Below, piece by piece: positions 9,358 through 17,142 of a stretch of DNA of 64,000 nt. The position numbers were made by a program, and so were the translations under genes. The notes below the pieces were generated by a model. It ran no database searches, had not been told where the DNA came from, and worked only from the letters and a program-made list of their open reading frames with translations. Each line of letters opens with the position of its first letter. The first letter of the stretch is position 1. The DNA comes from Micromonospora sp. H61 (GTDB lineage: Bacteria; Actinomycetota; Actinomycetes; Mycobacteriales; Micromonosporaceae): NCBI RefSeq assembly GCF_018070325.1, contig NZ_JAGPXY010000005.1, positions 1 through 64,000 of the forward strand, read 5' to 3'.

Positions 9358-10337
9358 CCGTTGATGCCGAGCATGTCGCGCAACTGCTCGACGGTGAGCC
9401 ACTCGTCGTTGGTGTCCGACTGGTAGGCGAAGCCGTCCGGCACCGGGTCGCAGTCGACCGGCGCCTGGTAGCCCCAGGTGGCGATGGTCGGCTGGACGAT
9501 GAACCGGCCGTCGGCGCGCAGCGTCCGCCGGCTGTCGTCGGGCGCGATCATCTCCTCGTGCAGCTTCTCGCCGGGCCGGATCCCGATCTCGTGGGTGGTG
9601 GCGTCCGGGGCCACGGCCTCGACCAGGTCGAGGATGCGCATGCTCGGGATGCGCGGCACGAACAGCTCGCCGCCCTGCATCTGGCCGAACGAGTCCATGA
9701 CGAACTGCACGGCCCGGTCCAGGGTGATCCAGAAGCGGGTCATCCGCTTGTCGGTGATCGGCAGGCTCTTGCCCTCGGCGGCCAACCGGCGGAACAGCGG
9801 AACCACCGAGCCGCGGCTGCCCACCACGTTGCCGTAGCGCACCACCGAGAACCGGGTGGGGTGCTGGGCGGCGTAGTGGTTGGCCGAGACGAACAGCTTG
9901 TCACCGACCAGCTTCGTCGCCCCGTACAGGTTGATCGGGCTGGACGCCTTGTCGGTGGAGAGCGCGATGACCTTCTTGACGCCGGCCTCGATCGCCGCGT
10001 CGACGACGTGCTGCGAGCCGGTGATGTTGGTGGCGATGTACTCCGAGGGGTTGTACTCCGCGGTGTCCACCTGCTTCAGCGCGGCCGCGTGCACCACGTG
10101 GTCGACGCCGTGCATGGCCCGGGTGAGGCGGTGCCGGTCCCGGATGTCGCCGATGAACCAGCGCAGCCGCGGGTCGTCGCCGAGTTGCTGGCGCAGCTCG
10201 TACTGCTTGAGCTCGTCGCGGGAGAACACCACCACGCGGGCGGGGTCGGCCTCGTTGAGGATGTGCCGGAGGAACGTCCTGCCGAAGGAACCAGTTCCGC
10301 CGGTGATCAGAATGGACGATCCATTCAACTCACTCAA
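9354..10337 (-). CDS. pseB: PseB-like UDP-GlcNAc C5-inverting 4,6-dehydratase
   Basis: A 327-residue extended SDR enzyme and the first committed step of the Pse route. The Rossmann loop GGTGSFG is at residues 13-19. The family-typical STDKASSPINLYGATK carries the YxxxK catalytic pair, and RYGNVVGSRGSV follows. The conserved FSRDELKQYE near 35 is diagnostic for the PseB/FlaA1 group. The TTG start at 10337 has a GGAG about 8 bases upstream and gives the expected N-terminus. The longer in-frame extension to 10601 has no similarity to the family. It is the first gene of the minus-strand operon, with its promoter in the 364-base divergent region. Confidence 0.93.
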   Translation of the reverse strand: MSELNGSSILITGGTGSFGRTFLRHILNEADPARVVVFSRDELKQYELRQQLGDDPRLRWFIGDIRDRHRLTRAMHGVDHVVHAAALKQVDTAEYNPSEYIATNITGSQHVVDAAIEAGVKKVIALSTDKASSPINLYGATKLVGDKLFVSANHYAAQHPTRFSVVRYGNVVGSRGSVVPLFRRLAAEGKSLPITDKRMTRFWITLDRAVQFVMDSFGQMQGGELFVPRIPSMRILDLVEAVAPDATTHEIGIRPGEKLHEEMIAPDDSRRTLRADGRFIVQPTIATWGYQAPVDCDPVPDGFAYQSDTNDEWLTVEQLRDMLGING

Positions 10338-10701
10338 TGTGGTGCTCCCGTGTTCGTGGATGAACGAGCGGCCCTGGGCCGGCCGACCGGGGTGACACGC
10401 TAGCCATGCCGGGTTAACTCCTCGGCGCTCGCGGGTGAACCACAACCCCTGCTCCCGTGAATGCCGAACACCGCTTAGGCGAACACTTCCGACCGGCCCG
10501 GATGTGGGCTGACCTGGTCGGACCGGGCCGTTACAGTGACCGCGCGAACGACCCGGCGGCCCGACGCGCAGCCGGGTCCCACGTTCACCCGACATCCACA
10601 CCGCCTCGGTGCGAGCGGGCCACCCCGGGCGTCACCGACGCCGGCCGGTGGCCCGTCGGATCAGCGCGGGCCCGGTCCGGCCGGCAACTCTGGAGGCGTT
10701 C
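10338..10701. other. Divergent intergenic region between pseB and a GT-C-like gene
   Basis: These 364 bases hold no gene I can support. They must carry promoters for both directions. A GTTAAC hexamer sits at 10413-10418, 76 bases upstream of pseB. The plus-strand gene has a clear GGAGG just before its ATG. No convincing -35/-10 pair or hairpin was found. Confidence 0.6.
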
Positions 10702-12438
10702 ATGGCACCCGGTAGTGACGTGATCGAACGGCCGGTGGTGGTGGCCGAGACGCCGAGCGGCCCGCCGGCCCGACGTTGGCTGGTGCCGCTGCTGCTGGTC
10801 GTCGGTTGGGTGCTCAGCGTGGCCTGGCGGATGTGGTGGTCCCGGCACGTCGTGCTGCCCATCGCCCACACCGACGAGGACAGCTACCTGAACACCGCCC
10901 GCGCGTTGGCCGGCGGCCCGGGAGGCTTCAGCAGCGAGAACGACCTGCTGCGCCGGGTCGGCTACCCGATGCTGATCTCGCCGGCGTTCCTCGGGGACCG
11001 GCACTTCACCGACAGTTACCGGATCGTCCAGCTGATCAACGCGATGGTGAACTCGACGCTGCTGCCGCTGGCGTACCTGTTCGGTCGTCGCCTGTTCCAG
11101 CTGCGCCGCTCGTACGCGCTGCTCGGCGCGGTGGTTGCGGCGACCCTGCCGGCCACCGCCTTCTACGCGGGCGTCGCCATGATCGACGCGGTGATGGCGC
11201 CGCTCGTGGTCGCCTGGCTGCTCGCCGTGCACCGTTGGATCACCCGGCCCGGCCCGCTCGCCGCCGCCACGGTGGGCCTGCTGGTCGGCGGGTTCCACCT
11301 GCTGCACTCCCGTGGCCTGGTGATCGTGGCCGTGCACGCCGGGCTGGTCCTGCTGCTGTTCGTTCGCCGCCGGATCAGCCCGCCCGTGGTGCTCGCGGCG
11401 CTGCTGCCGGTGCTCGCCATGGCGCTGGTCAACGAAGCCGCCATCCGCTACCTCGGCGGCAAGGTCTACCTGCTCGGCAGCACTCCCGGCGGCAGCACGC
11501 TCGACGCGATCGCCTCCGCCCAGGGCGTGGTCCGGGTGAGCGCCGCGGTCACCACCCAGCTCTGGTACCTCGTGGTGATCACGTTCGGACTGGCCGGGGT
11601 GGCCTGGGCCGGGGCGGTCCGCGAGCTGTGGCGTCCACGGCACGGCGACGCGGCCCGCTGGACGATGGGCGTGGCGCTGGTGGTGACCGTCGGGGTGGCC
11701 GGGGGAGCGTCGGTGATCCTGTCCGGCATCACCGGCAAGCCGCTGGACGCGATCTACGGCCGGTACGTGCAGATGCTCGCGCCGTTCTGGCTGCTGGTCG
11801 GGCTGGGGGTGCTGTTCACCGCCGGGTGGCGGGTGGTGCTGCGCCGGGCGGCCGTCGCGGTGGCGCTGCTGGTCGGTGGCGGTGCGCTGATCGCGGCCCG
11901 ACTCGCGTACGTGGCCAGCCAGGGCCACCAGCTGCGCTACGGCGGTTTCAGCGCGCCGGACCTGGTGGCGTTGACCGGGGGCTGGCGTGAGCTGCGACCG
12001 GTGGTCGGGTCGCTGGTCGGCATCGCCGGCTGTGTGCTGCTCGTCGCCGCGGCCCGGGTGCCCCGCCTGCGGCTGCCGATCCTCGGCGCCCTCGTGGTGG
12101 TCAACCTCGTCACGATGCAGGTGATCGACGAACGGATCGTGCGACCGGCCGCCGAGAGCACCGCCCCGACGCCCCGGGTGGCCGACGTCGGCGTACGCCC
12201 CGGTGAGCGGGTGTGGGCCTCGACCGGCGTGCACTACGTCCTCCGGTTCAACCTCAGCCACCAGGTGACCTGGACCGACGTCCGGTGGTTCGGCGACAAG
12301 CAGCCGCCGGCCGCGGCGCAGGTCGTGTTCGCCCGCTGGGCACCCGGGCAGATCGACGACTGGAACGGCACGGCTTACGGCTTCGTCCGGCTCGGTGGCA
12401 ACCCGGAGCAGCGCTGGGCGGCCTGGCGGCGGGGCTGA
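10702..12438 (+). CDS. Polytopic GT-C-like membrane protein
   Basis: A 578-residue integral membrane protein with about 10-12 hydrophobic segments, the first at residues 27-40. The first periplasmic loop has AHTDEDSYLNTARAL; paired acidic residues of this kind are the catalytic and metal site of GT-C (GT39-like) glycosyltransferases using lipid-phosphate sugars. A soluble C-terminal part begins near 490. The ATG at 10702 is preceded by TGGAGG at proper distance; the frame is open further upstream without family support. It is divergent from pseB and may add a sugar to the envelope polymer. The exact substrate cannot be told from sequence. Confidence 0.75.
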   Translation: MAPGSDVIERPVVVAETPSGPPARRWLVPLLLVVGWVLSVAWRMWWSRHVVLPIAHTDEDSYLNTARALAGGPGGFSSENDLLRRVGYPMLISPAFLGDRHFTDSYRIVQLINAMVNSTLLPLAYLFGRRLFQLRRSYALLGAVVAATLPATAFYAGVAMIDAVMAPLVVAWLLAVHRWITRPGPLAAATVGLLVGGFHLLHSRGLVIVAVHAGLVLLLFVRRRISPPVVLAALLPVLAMALVNEAAIRYLGGKVYLLGSTPGGSTLDAIASAQGVVRVSAAVTTQLWYLVVITFGLAGVAWAGAVRELWRPRHGDAARWTMGVALVVTVGVAGGASVILSGITGKPLDAIYGRYVQMLAPFWLLVGLGVLFTAGWRVVLRRAAVAVALLVGGGALIAARLAYVASQGHQLRYGGFSAPDLVALTGGWRELRPVVGSLVGIAGCVLLVAAARVPRLRLPILGALVVVNLVTMQVIDERIVRPAAESTAPTPRVADVGVRPGERVWASTGVHYVLRFNLSHQVTWTDVRWFGDKQPPAAAQVVFARWAPGQIDDWNGTAYGFVRLGGNPEQRWAAWRRG

Positions 12439-12447
12439 CCCACCGCG

Positions 12448-12490
12448 CCCGGTGGACACCGCTGTTCGTTAACGGCGGATGTCCACCGGG
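12448..12490. terminator. Hairpin between convergent GT-C-like and pseH genes
   Basis: The arms 12448-12462 (CCCGGTGGACACCGC) and 12475-12490 pair almost perfectly around a 12-base AT-richer loop containing GTTAAC. It lies just after the plus-strand stop and 49 bases beyond the minus-strand pseH stop. It could serve both directions. There is no T-tract, as is common in actinobacteria. Confidence 0.6.
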
Positions 12491-12538
12491 AGCACTGTCG
12501 GTTAATGGTTCCCGTCCATCGCGGAAAAGGTCCGACAA

Positions 12539-13048
12539 TCAGCGTTGGCGACGGTCCGCCCGAGCCAGGGAAATCGGGATGACGGTGATTTCCCGGCCGT
12601 CGGACAGCTCCTGTCGCGGGGTGCCCTCGACGAATCGGAAACGTCGGTTCATCTGCCGTACGACGGTATTGTGGCCGAGCACCTCGCCGTCGAGTCGGTC
12701 CAGGTGCAACCCGTCGAAGGCGTACTCGACGGCCTCCCGCATGACCCCCAGCCAGGCCGGCAGTGTCTCGCCCCGCCCGTCCAGCCCATCGGCGTCGAGG
12801 TAGAAGCCCCAGGCGCCGGTGCGGGGGCCGTCCAACCGCAGGTCGAAGAAGGTGACCACACCGCAGGGCAGGTCGTCGCGGACGTACACCAGCACCCGCC
12901 GGGACGGATCGTCGCGGACCGCCGACCACCACCGGGCGTGCTCCTCGGCGGTGATCTCGTGACTGGTCTTGCTGACCTGTCGATTGGTTTCCTGATTACG
13001 CCAGGACAACATCAGATGAACGTCGTCCGTCGTCGCTTCGCGCAGCAC
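12539..13048 (-). CDS. pseH: PseH-like GNAT N-acyltransferase
   Basis: A 169-residue GNAT-fold protein starting MLREATTDDVHLMLSWRNQ, the usual N-terminus of PseH. PseH acetylates the 4-amino group of the UDP-altrosamine intermediate. The WRNQ and WW motifs, and VLGHNTVVRQMNRRFRF near 130, are typical of the acyl-CoA-binding half. It is transcribed alone on the minus strand, divergent from the acyl carrier protein gene 100 bases away. Because a complete acyl-activation module faces it, this enzyme might take a longer acyl group from a carrier protein rather than acetyl-CoA; that is inference. Confidence 0.85.
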   Translation of the reverse strand: MLREATTDDVHLMLSWRNQETNRQVSKTSHEITAEEHARWWSAVRDDPSRRVLVYVRDDLPCGVVTFFDLRLDGPRTGAWGFYLDADGLDGRGETLPAWLGVMREAVEYAFDGLHLDRLDGEVLGHNTVVRQMNRRFRFVEGTPRQELSDGREITVIPISLARADRRQR

Positions 13049-13135
13049 GTGCGTCTCGCTTTCCTAGCCGTTCACGTCGGGTTCCGGCACCTTACCCGGG
13101 CCTACCGGGAAATCAGATATGCATTCGTTGGGTTG

Positions 13136-13141
13136 TAGACT
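13136..13141 (+). promoter_or_regulatory. Candidate -10 box for a leaderless acyl carrier protein transcript
   Basis: TAGACT ends 7 bases before the ATG at 13149, the spacing expected when transcription begins at or near the start codon. No Shine-Dalgarno sequence is visible and the -35 region is poor. Leaderless mRNAs are common in actinobacteria. Confidence 0.45.
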
Positions 13142-13148
13142 GCGGCGC

Positions 13149-13400
13149 ATGAACGAATTGAGTCGCGCGCAGATCCGCGACCTCATGGCTCAGGTGTTGA
13201 AGAATCAGGACAAGGAGCTGCCCGCGGACGACGCGGCGCAGTTGCGGGAGATCGGCTTCCGGTCGCTCGACTTCTCCGAGCTGGCCCTGCGGGTGGAGGA
13301 CGAGACGGGGGAGGAGCTCAACTTCGACGCCCCCGGGCTGCGTCGCATCGCCACCGTCGGGGACGTCCTCGACTTCCTCGTCGAGCTTCAACACCAGTGA
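13149..13400 (+). CDS. Acyl carrier protein
   Basis: An 83-residue acidic carrier protein. The phosphopantetheine attachment serine is S39 in EIGFRSLDFSELALRVED, a variant of the usual DSL motif (here R-S-L). Helix IV region ATVGDVLDFLVELQ closes the protein. The start at MNELSRAQ gives the normal length; an upstream ATG adds ten residues without support. Its stop overlaps the next start as GTGA, so it is co-translated with the AMP-ligase. The genes after it suggest it carries a special acyl group rather than serving bulk fatty acid synthesis. Confidence 0.9.
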   Translation: MNELSRAQIRDLMAQVLKNQDKELPADDAAQLREIGFRSLDFSELALRVEDETGEELNFDAPGLRRIATVGDVLDFLVELQHQ

Positions 13401-14677
13401 CCGTCGCGACGTCGCGCCACCCCGTCCCCGCCAGCCCGGAGCCGGCCGGTGTCGACAACCGGCTCGTCGTCGGTGGCACCGCGCTCACCTGGCGTTCGCT
13501 GCCGACGCCCACCCTGCCCGACCCGGCGGCGGTGCTCGCCCGCTCGGCCGTGCACGCGCTCACCGCGGCGCGGCAGCACGCCGTGCACGGCACCGAGCTG
13601 CTGCTCAGCACCGCGAGTCGAGTCGACGCGGTGATGCGCGCCGAGCTGCTGCAGGCCGGGTTCACCGTCGGCGTCCTCGACGGCGACGGCGTGCACCCGA
13701 GCGCACCGGCCCGGCCGCGAGCCGCCGAGCCGGGCCGGCTCTGGCTGCTGACCTCGGGCTCCACCGGGCGTCCGAAGCGGGTCGGGCACACCCTCGACAC
13801 GCTGACCACAGTGCGGGCCGACCAGCCCGACCGGACCTGGCTCTGCCCGTACGCCCCCGGGACGTACGCCTGGTGGCAGGTCGTCACCCTGTCGCTGACC
13901 CAGCCCGGTCAGCACCTGGTGGTGGTCGAGCCCGACGAGTTGGACGACTGGCCCACTGTCGCGGCCGCCCACCGTGTGGACGCGGCCTCCGGCACCCCGA
14001 CCTTCTGGCGGCGCACCCTCTACCGCGACGCCGAGGCGCTGGGCCGGGTGCCGCTGCGCCAGATCACCCTCGGTGGGGAACCGGTGGACCAGGCGATCCT
14101 GGACCAGCTGCGGGAGGTCTTCCCGGCGGCACGGATCTCCTGGATCTACGCGTCCTCCGAGGTGGGGGCGTCCATTGTGGTGCACGACGGGCGGGCCGGG
14201 TTCCCGGTCGACTGGCTGGACCGGGAAACCCCGGGCCGGCCGACGCTCTCCGTCCGCGACGACGAGCTGGTGGTCACCTCCCCGTACCACGGGGCCGGTC
14301 TCGCCGGCCCGATCCGCACCGGGGACCGGGTGCAGGTGCTCGACGGCCGGGTGCTGATCACCGGCCGACTGGACTCCGACGAGATCAACGTCGGTGGTAG
14401 CAAGGTTTCCGCCGGTGTGGTCCGCGGCGTGCTCGCCGGTCATCCGGCGGTGGCCTGGGCCAGGGTGACCGGCCGCCGCGCCCCGGTGCTCGGGCGGATG
14501 GTGGTCGCCGAGGTGGTCCTCGCCGCTGCCGACCCGTCCGGCGTGGACACCGGTGTGCCGGACGAGGCCGCGCTGGTCCGCTGGTGCGCCGACCGGCTCC
14601 CCGAGCACGCGGTGCCGCGCCGCATTCGCGTCCTGACCGACATTCCCGTCAAGGAGACCCTGAAGAGCGATGTCTGA
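13397..14677 (+). CDS. AMP-dependent acyl ligase (ANL family), probably loads the adjacent ACP
   Basis: A 426-residue adenylate-forming enzyme, shorter than the usual 500 or more. The phosphate loop TSGSTGRPKRVG is near residue 119, the ASSEVG motif near 251 replaces the usual YGxTE, the hinge aspartate region is GPIRTGDRV near 305, and the C-terminal lysine lies in VKETLKSDV at the very end. The N-terminus is shortened relative to CoA ligases. It would activate a carboxylic acid as acyl-AMP and pass it to a thiol, most simply the carrier protein encoded by the 4-base-overlapping upstream gene. Confidence 0.87.
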   Translation: MTVATSRHPVPASPEPAGVDNRLVVGGTALTWRSLPTPTLPDPAAVLARSAVHALTAARQHAVHGTELLLSTASRVDAVMRAELLQAGFTVGVLDGDGVHPSAPARPRAAEPGRLWLLTSGSTGRPKRVGHTLDTLTTVRADQPDRTWLCPYAPGTYAWWQVVTLSLTQPGQHLVVVEPDELDDWPTVAAAHRVDAASGTPTFWRRTLYRDAEALGRVPLRQITLGGEPVDQAILDQLREVFPAARISWIYASSEVGASIVVHDGRAGFPVDWLDRETPGRPTLSVRDDELVVTSPYHGAGLAGPIRTGDRVQVLDGRVLITGRLDSDEINVGGSKVSAGVVRGVLAGHPAVAWARVTGRRAPVLGRMVVAEVVLAAADPSGVDTGVPDEAALVRWCADRLPEHAVPRRIRVLTDIPVKETLKSDV

Positions 14678-15425
14678 GCCCGTCGACACCCAGCTCGTCC
14701 CGCCCAGCTCCGTGGTCCTCGTCTCCGGCGGTTCCCGTGGCCTGGGCCTGGCCATCGTCACCGACCTGCTCGACGCGGGCGTACGCGTGGCCGCGTTCGC
14801 CCGCACCATCACCCCGGAGTTGGAGAAGCTCGCCGCCGAGCACCCCGACCGGGTGCACGTCGGCTCGGTGGACGTCACCGACCTGCGCGCCGCGCAGAGC
14901 TTCGTCCGCGAGGTGGAGCAGCGCCTCGGCCCGATCGACGGCATCGTCAACAACGCCGCCATGGGGCAGGACTCCCTGCACGCGCACACCGCCACCGACG
15001 ACATCGCCCGGATCATCGAGACCAACCTGACGGCCCCGCTACAGCTGACCCGGCTGGTGATCCGCCGGATGCTCGCCAAGGGGCTGCGCGGGCGGATCGT
15101 CAACATCACCTCGATCTGCGGGCAGCGCGGTTTCCCCGGCCTTGTCGCGTACTCGGCCACCAAGGGCGGCATGGACGCCGCCACCCGCTCGCTCGCCCGC
15201 GAACTGGGCGGCCGGATGCTTGTCAACTCGGTCGCGCCCGGGTTCTTCGCCTCGGAGATGTCCGCGGTGCTCGGTCCGACCCAGCTCGACCAGATCGTGC
15301 GCCGCACCCCGACCGGTCACCTGACCGAGCCGGTGGAGGTCACCCCGGTCGTGCGGATGCTGCTGCGGGAGCACACCAACATCAACGGCCAGGTCATCGT
15401 GGTGGACGGTGCCGCCGCCATCTGA
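14670..15425 (+). CDS. SDR-family oxidoreductase, FabG-like
   Basis: A 251-residue classical short-chain dehydrogenase. The NAD(P) loop is SGGSRGLGLAI (near 19-29), NNAAMG lies near 91, and the catalytic serine is in ITSICGQRG. The YSATKGG motif provides the YxxxK pair. It resembles 3-oxoacyl-ACP reductases. It overlaps the ligase by 8 bases and the next gene by 17 bases. In this context it may reduce a 3-keto group on the carrier-bound acyl chain, giving for example a 3-hydroxyacyl product; it could instead act on a sugar. Confidence 0.87.
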   Translation: MSEPVDTQLVPPSSVVLVSGGSRGLGLAIVTDLLDAGVRVAAFARTITPELEKLAAEHPDRVHVGSVDVTDLRAAQSFVREVEQRLGPIDGIVNNAAMGQDSLHAHTATDDIARIIETNLTAPLQLTRLVIRRMLAKGLRGRIVNITSICGQRGFPGLVAYSATKGGMDAATRSLARELGGRMLVNSVAPGFFASEMSAVLGPTQLDQIVRRTPTGHLTEPVEVTPVVRMLLREHTNINGQVIVVDGAAAI

Positions 15426-15933
15426 CCTGCGGCCGGTTCCCCTGCCGGTGCGACCAGCACGACACGGCGGGGCGGCCGTGCCGCGTCCGGTGCCGGGGCT
15501 GCTCGCCGCCGCCGAGCAGCATCTGCGCATCGGGTCGCCGGCCGCGACGGCCGACGCGGTCACCCGCAGTCACCTTGATGATGGACGGTGCGTCGGCTGG
15601 TACGGCCCACCGGCGCCCGGCTGGCGGGTGGCCGTCGACGCGGAGCGCGCCGACGCCCCGGTGCCCCCGGCGCTGGCCCGCCGGTTCGGTACGGCGGACT
15701 TCTGGGCCCGCTGGACCCGGGCCGAATGCTGGTGCAAGTTGGCCGATGTGTCGGTGGCGGTCTGGTGGCGGCGCCATGGTCTGGGTACGCCGGCCGACGG
15801 ATCGGCGGTCTGGCGGACCCTCCGGGTGGCCGACCTGGTGGTCACCGTCGGCTTCGCCCCGACCCTCCCGTCCCGCGATCTTGCACTTTCTGACGCCGAA
15901 TCGCGGCTTTCGCGCCTTCAATCGGGGCAGTAA
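15409..15933 (+). CDS. Small 4'-phosphopantetheinyl-transferase-like protein
   Basis: A 174-residue protein with the two short motifs of the PPTase superfamily. V-D77-A-E79 matches the Mg-binding VDxE pair. W102-TRAE106-CWC-K110 matches the W(x3)E(x3)K signature, although the basic residue normally before the glutamate is alanine. It is shorter than Sfp-type enzymes and could be partly degenerate. The GTG start at 15409 overlaps the reductase gene by 17 bases; another GTG at 15448 is possible. It would convert the adjacent carrier protein to its holo form. The last 20 or so codons lie inside a palindromic repeat, so the natural C-terminus may have been replaced. Confidence 0.65.
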   Translation: MPPPSDLRPVPLPVRPARHGGAAVPRPVPGLLAAAEQHLRIGSPAATADAVTRSHLDDGRCVGWYGPPAPGWRVAVDAERADAPVPPALARRFGTADFWARWTRAECWCKLADVSVAVWWRRHGLGTPADGSAVWRTLRVADLVVTVGFAPTLPSRDLALSDAESRLSRLQSGQ

Positions 15934-15945
15934 GTGCAAGATCGC
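15875..15945. repeat. Palindromic interspersed element, copy A
   Basis: The 18-base arms GCGATCTTGCACTTTCTG (15875-15892) and its complement (15928-15945) match at 17 positions around a 35-base centre. The same arms recur at 48294-48362. The single mismatch (T at 15931 instead of A) creates the TAA stop of the overlapping gene. It lies between two convergent genes and may also end transcription from both sides. Confidence 0.8.
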
Positions 15946-15956
15946 CGGGGCGGGGG

Positions 15957-17009
15957 TTAGATCTGATTCCAGCTCAGGGGGGTGCCTCGGGGGACGTCGG
16001 TGGTGAAGGTGCGGCCCAGGACCCGGTCGATCTCCACGGGCGCCAGCCCGCCGGCCGGCCGGATCGAGCGGACGTTGTGCGCGGTCACCGGATCGCCGGC
16101 CCGGACGTCCTCGACCACGAAGAGCGACCGGCGAAACCGTAGCCCCTCCCGCTCCGCGGGGGTCGGCCCGATCGCGGTGCCGCCCAGCGCCTCGAACGCG
16201 CGCCCGGACTCGGCGACCAGGGCCGTGAGTTCCGCCGGGTTCAGGGAGAAGTCCGAGTCCACGCCGCCGTCGGCCCGGTCCAGCGTCACGTGCTTCTCGA
16301 TGAAGCAGGCGCCGAGCGCCACCGAGGCGACCGCCACCCCGATGCCGGGGGTGTGGTCGGAGAGCCCGACCGGCACGTCGAACGCGCCGGCCAGCACCGG
16401 CAACCGGCGCAGGTTGCTGTCGGCCGGCGGGGCCGGGTAGGACGCGGTGCAGGCCAGCAGGACGATGCTCGCCGCGCCGCCGGCCCGGGCGGTGCGCACG
16501 GCGGCGTCGATCTCGGCGACCGTCGCCATCCCGGTGGAGATCACCATCGGCTTGCCGGTGCTGGCCACCAGTCGGATCAGCGGCAGGTCGACCAGCTCCG
16601 ACGAGGCAATCTTGTACGCGGGCGCGTCCAGCGACTCCAACAGCTCCACGGCGGTCGCGTCGAACGGCGACGAGAAGACGGTCAGGCCACGCTCGCGGGC
16701 CCGCTCGAAGATCGGGGCGTGCCATTCGTACGGGGTGTGCGCCCGTTCGTAGAGGCGGTACAGGTTCTCCCCGCCCCACAGCTCGTGCCCGCTGGAGATT
16801 CGGAACGCCGGGGTGTCGACGTCGATGGTGATGGTGTCCGGCCGGTACGTCTGGAGCTTGAGCGCGTGCGCCCCGCTCGCGGCCACCGCGTCGACGATGG
16901 CCAGCGCCCGGTTCAGATCGCCGTTGTGGTTGCCGGACATCTCGGCGACCACGAACGGTCGCTCCCCGGCACCGACCGCGTGCGGTCCGATCTTGATTGT
17001 CGCTGTCAT
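15957..17009 (-). CDS. pseI: PseI-like nonulosonic acid synthase (NeuB family)
   Basis: A 350-residue synthase that condenses the 6-deoxy-diamido-hexose with phosphoenolpyruvate to give the nine-carbon acid. NeuB-domain marks include VVAEMSGNHNGDLNRAL near 20, KLQTYRPDTIT, SSPFDATAVELLE, the PEP-site STGMATVAEID, LLACTASYPAP and LSDHTPG. A C-terminal SAF antifreeze-like domain begins near 285 (RRSLFVVEDVRAGD). YRPDTITID and the EMSGNH start are characteristic of PseI rather than NeuB. It is separated from the other pse genes by the acyl module and reads toward it. Confidence 0.92.
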   Translation of the reverse strand: MTATIKIGPHAVGAGERPFVVAEMSGNHNGDLNRALAIVDAVAASGAHALKLQTYRPDTITIDVDTPAFRISSGHELWGGENLYRLYERAHTPYEWHAPIFERARERGLTVFSSPFDATAVELLESLDAPAYKIASSELVDLPLIRLVASTGKPMVISTGMATVAEIDAAVRTARAGGAASIVLLACTASYPAPPADSNLRRLPVLAGAFDVPVGLSDHTPGIGVAVASVALGACFIEKHVTLDRADGGVDSDFSLNPAELTALVAESGRAFEALGGTAIGPTPAEREGLRFRRSLFVVEDVRAGDPVTAHNVRSIRPAGGLAPVEIDRVLGRTFTTDVPRGTPLSWNQI

Positions 17010-17096
17010 TCCGGCCTCTGCTCAGGTACGCCCGCACCGGGGTGCGGTGGTGCTGTCGTCGCCCACCCGGCGGGCGGACGACCTGGGAAATCAGGG

Positions 17097-17123
17097 CGCC
17101 GGGAGCCGTCCCGGCTCCCGGCG
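17097..17123 (-). terminator. Hairpin terminator after the GT2 gene
   Basis: Perfect 11-base arms CGCCGGGAGCC (17097-17107) and GGCTCCCGGCG (17113-17123) enclose a 5-base loop. It lies 20 bases beyond the minus-strand GT2 stop and before pseI, so the two genes are probably separate transcripts. Confidence 0.7.
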
Positions 17124-17142
17124 TGCTCCGCGGTGGGGTCGA

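Noticed and set aside
10585..12459. Minus-strand open frame of 624 codons opposite the GT-C-like gene
   Set aside because: His/Arg/Gln-rich shadow; the plus strand encodes a protein with clear membrane segments and a good ribosome site.
12448..12490. GTTAAC at 12468 as another copy of the envelope-promoter motif
   Set aside because: It is in a terminator loop between convergent genes, not upstream of any gene.
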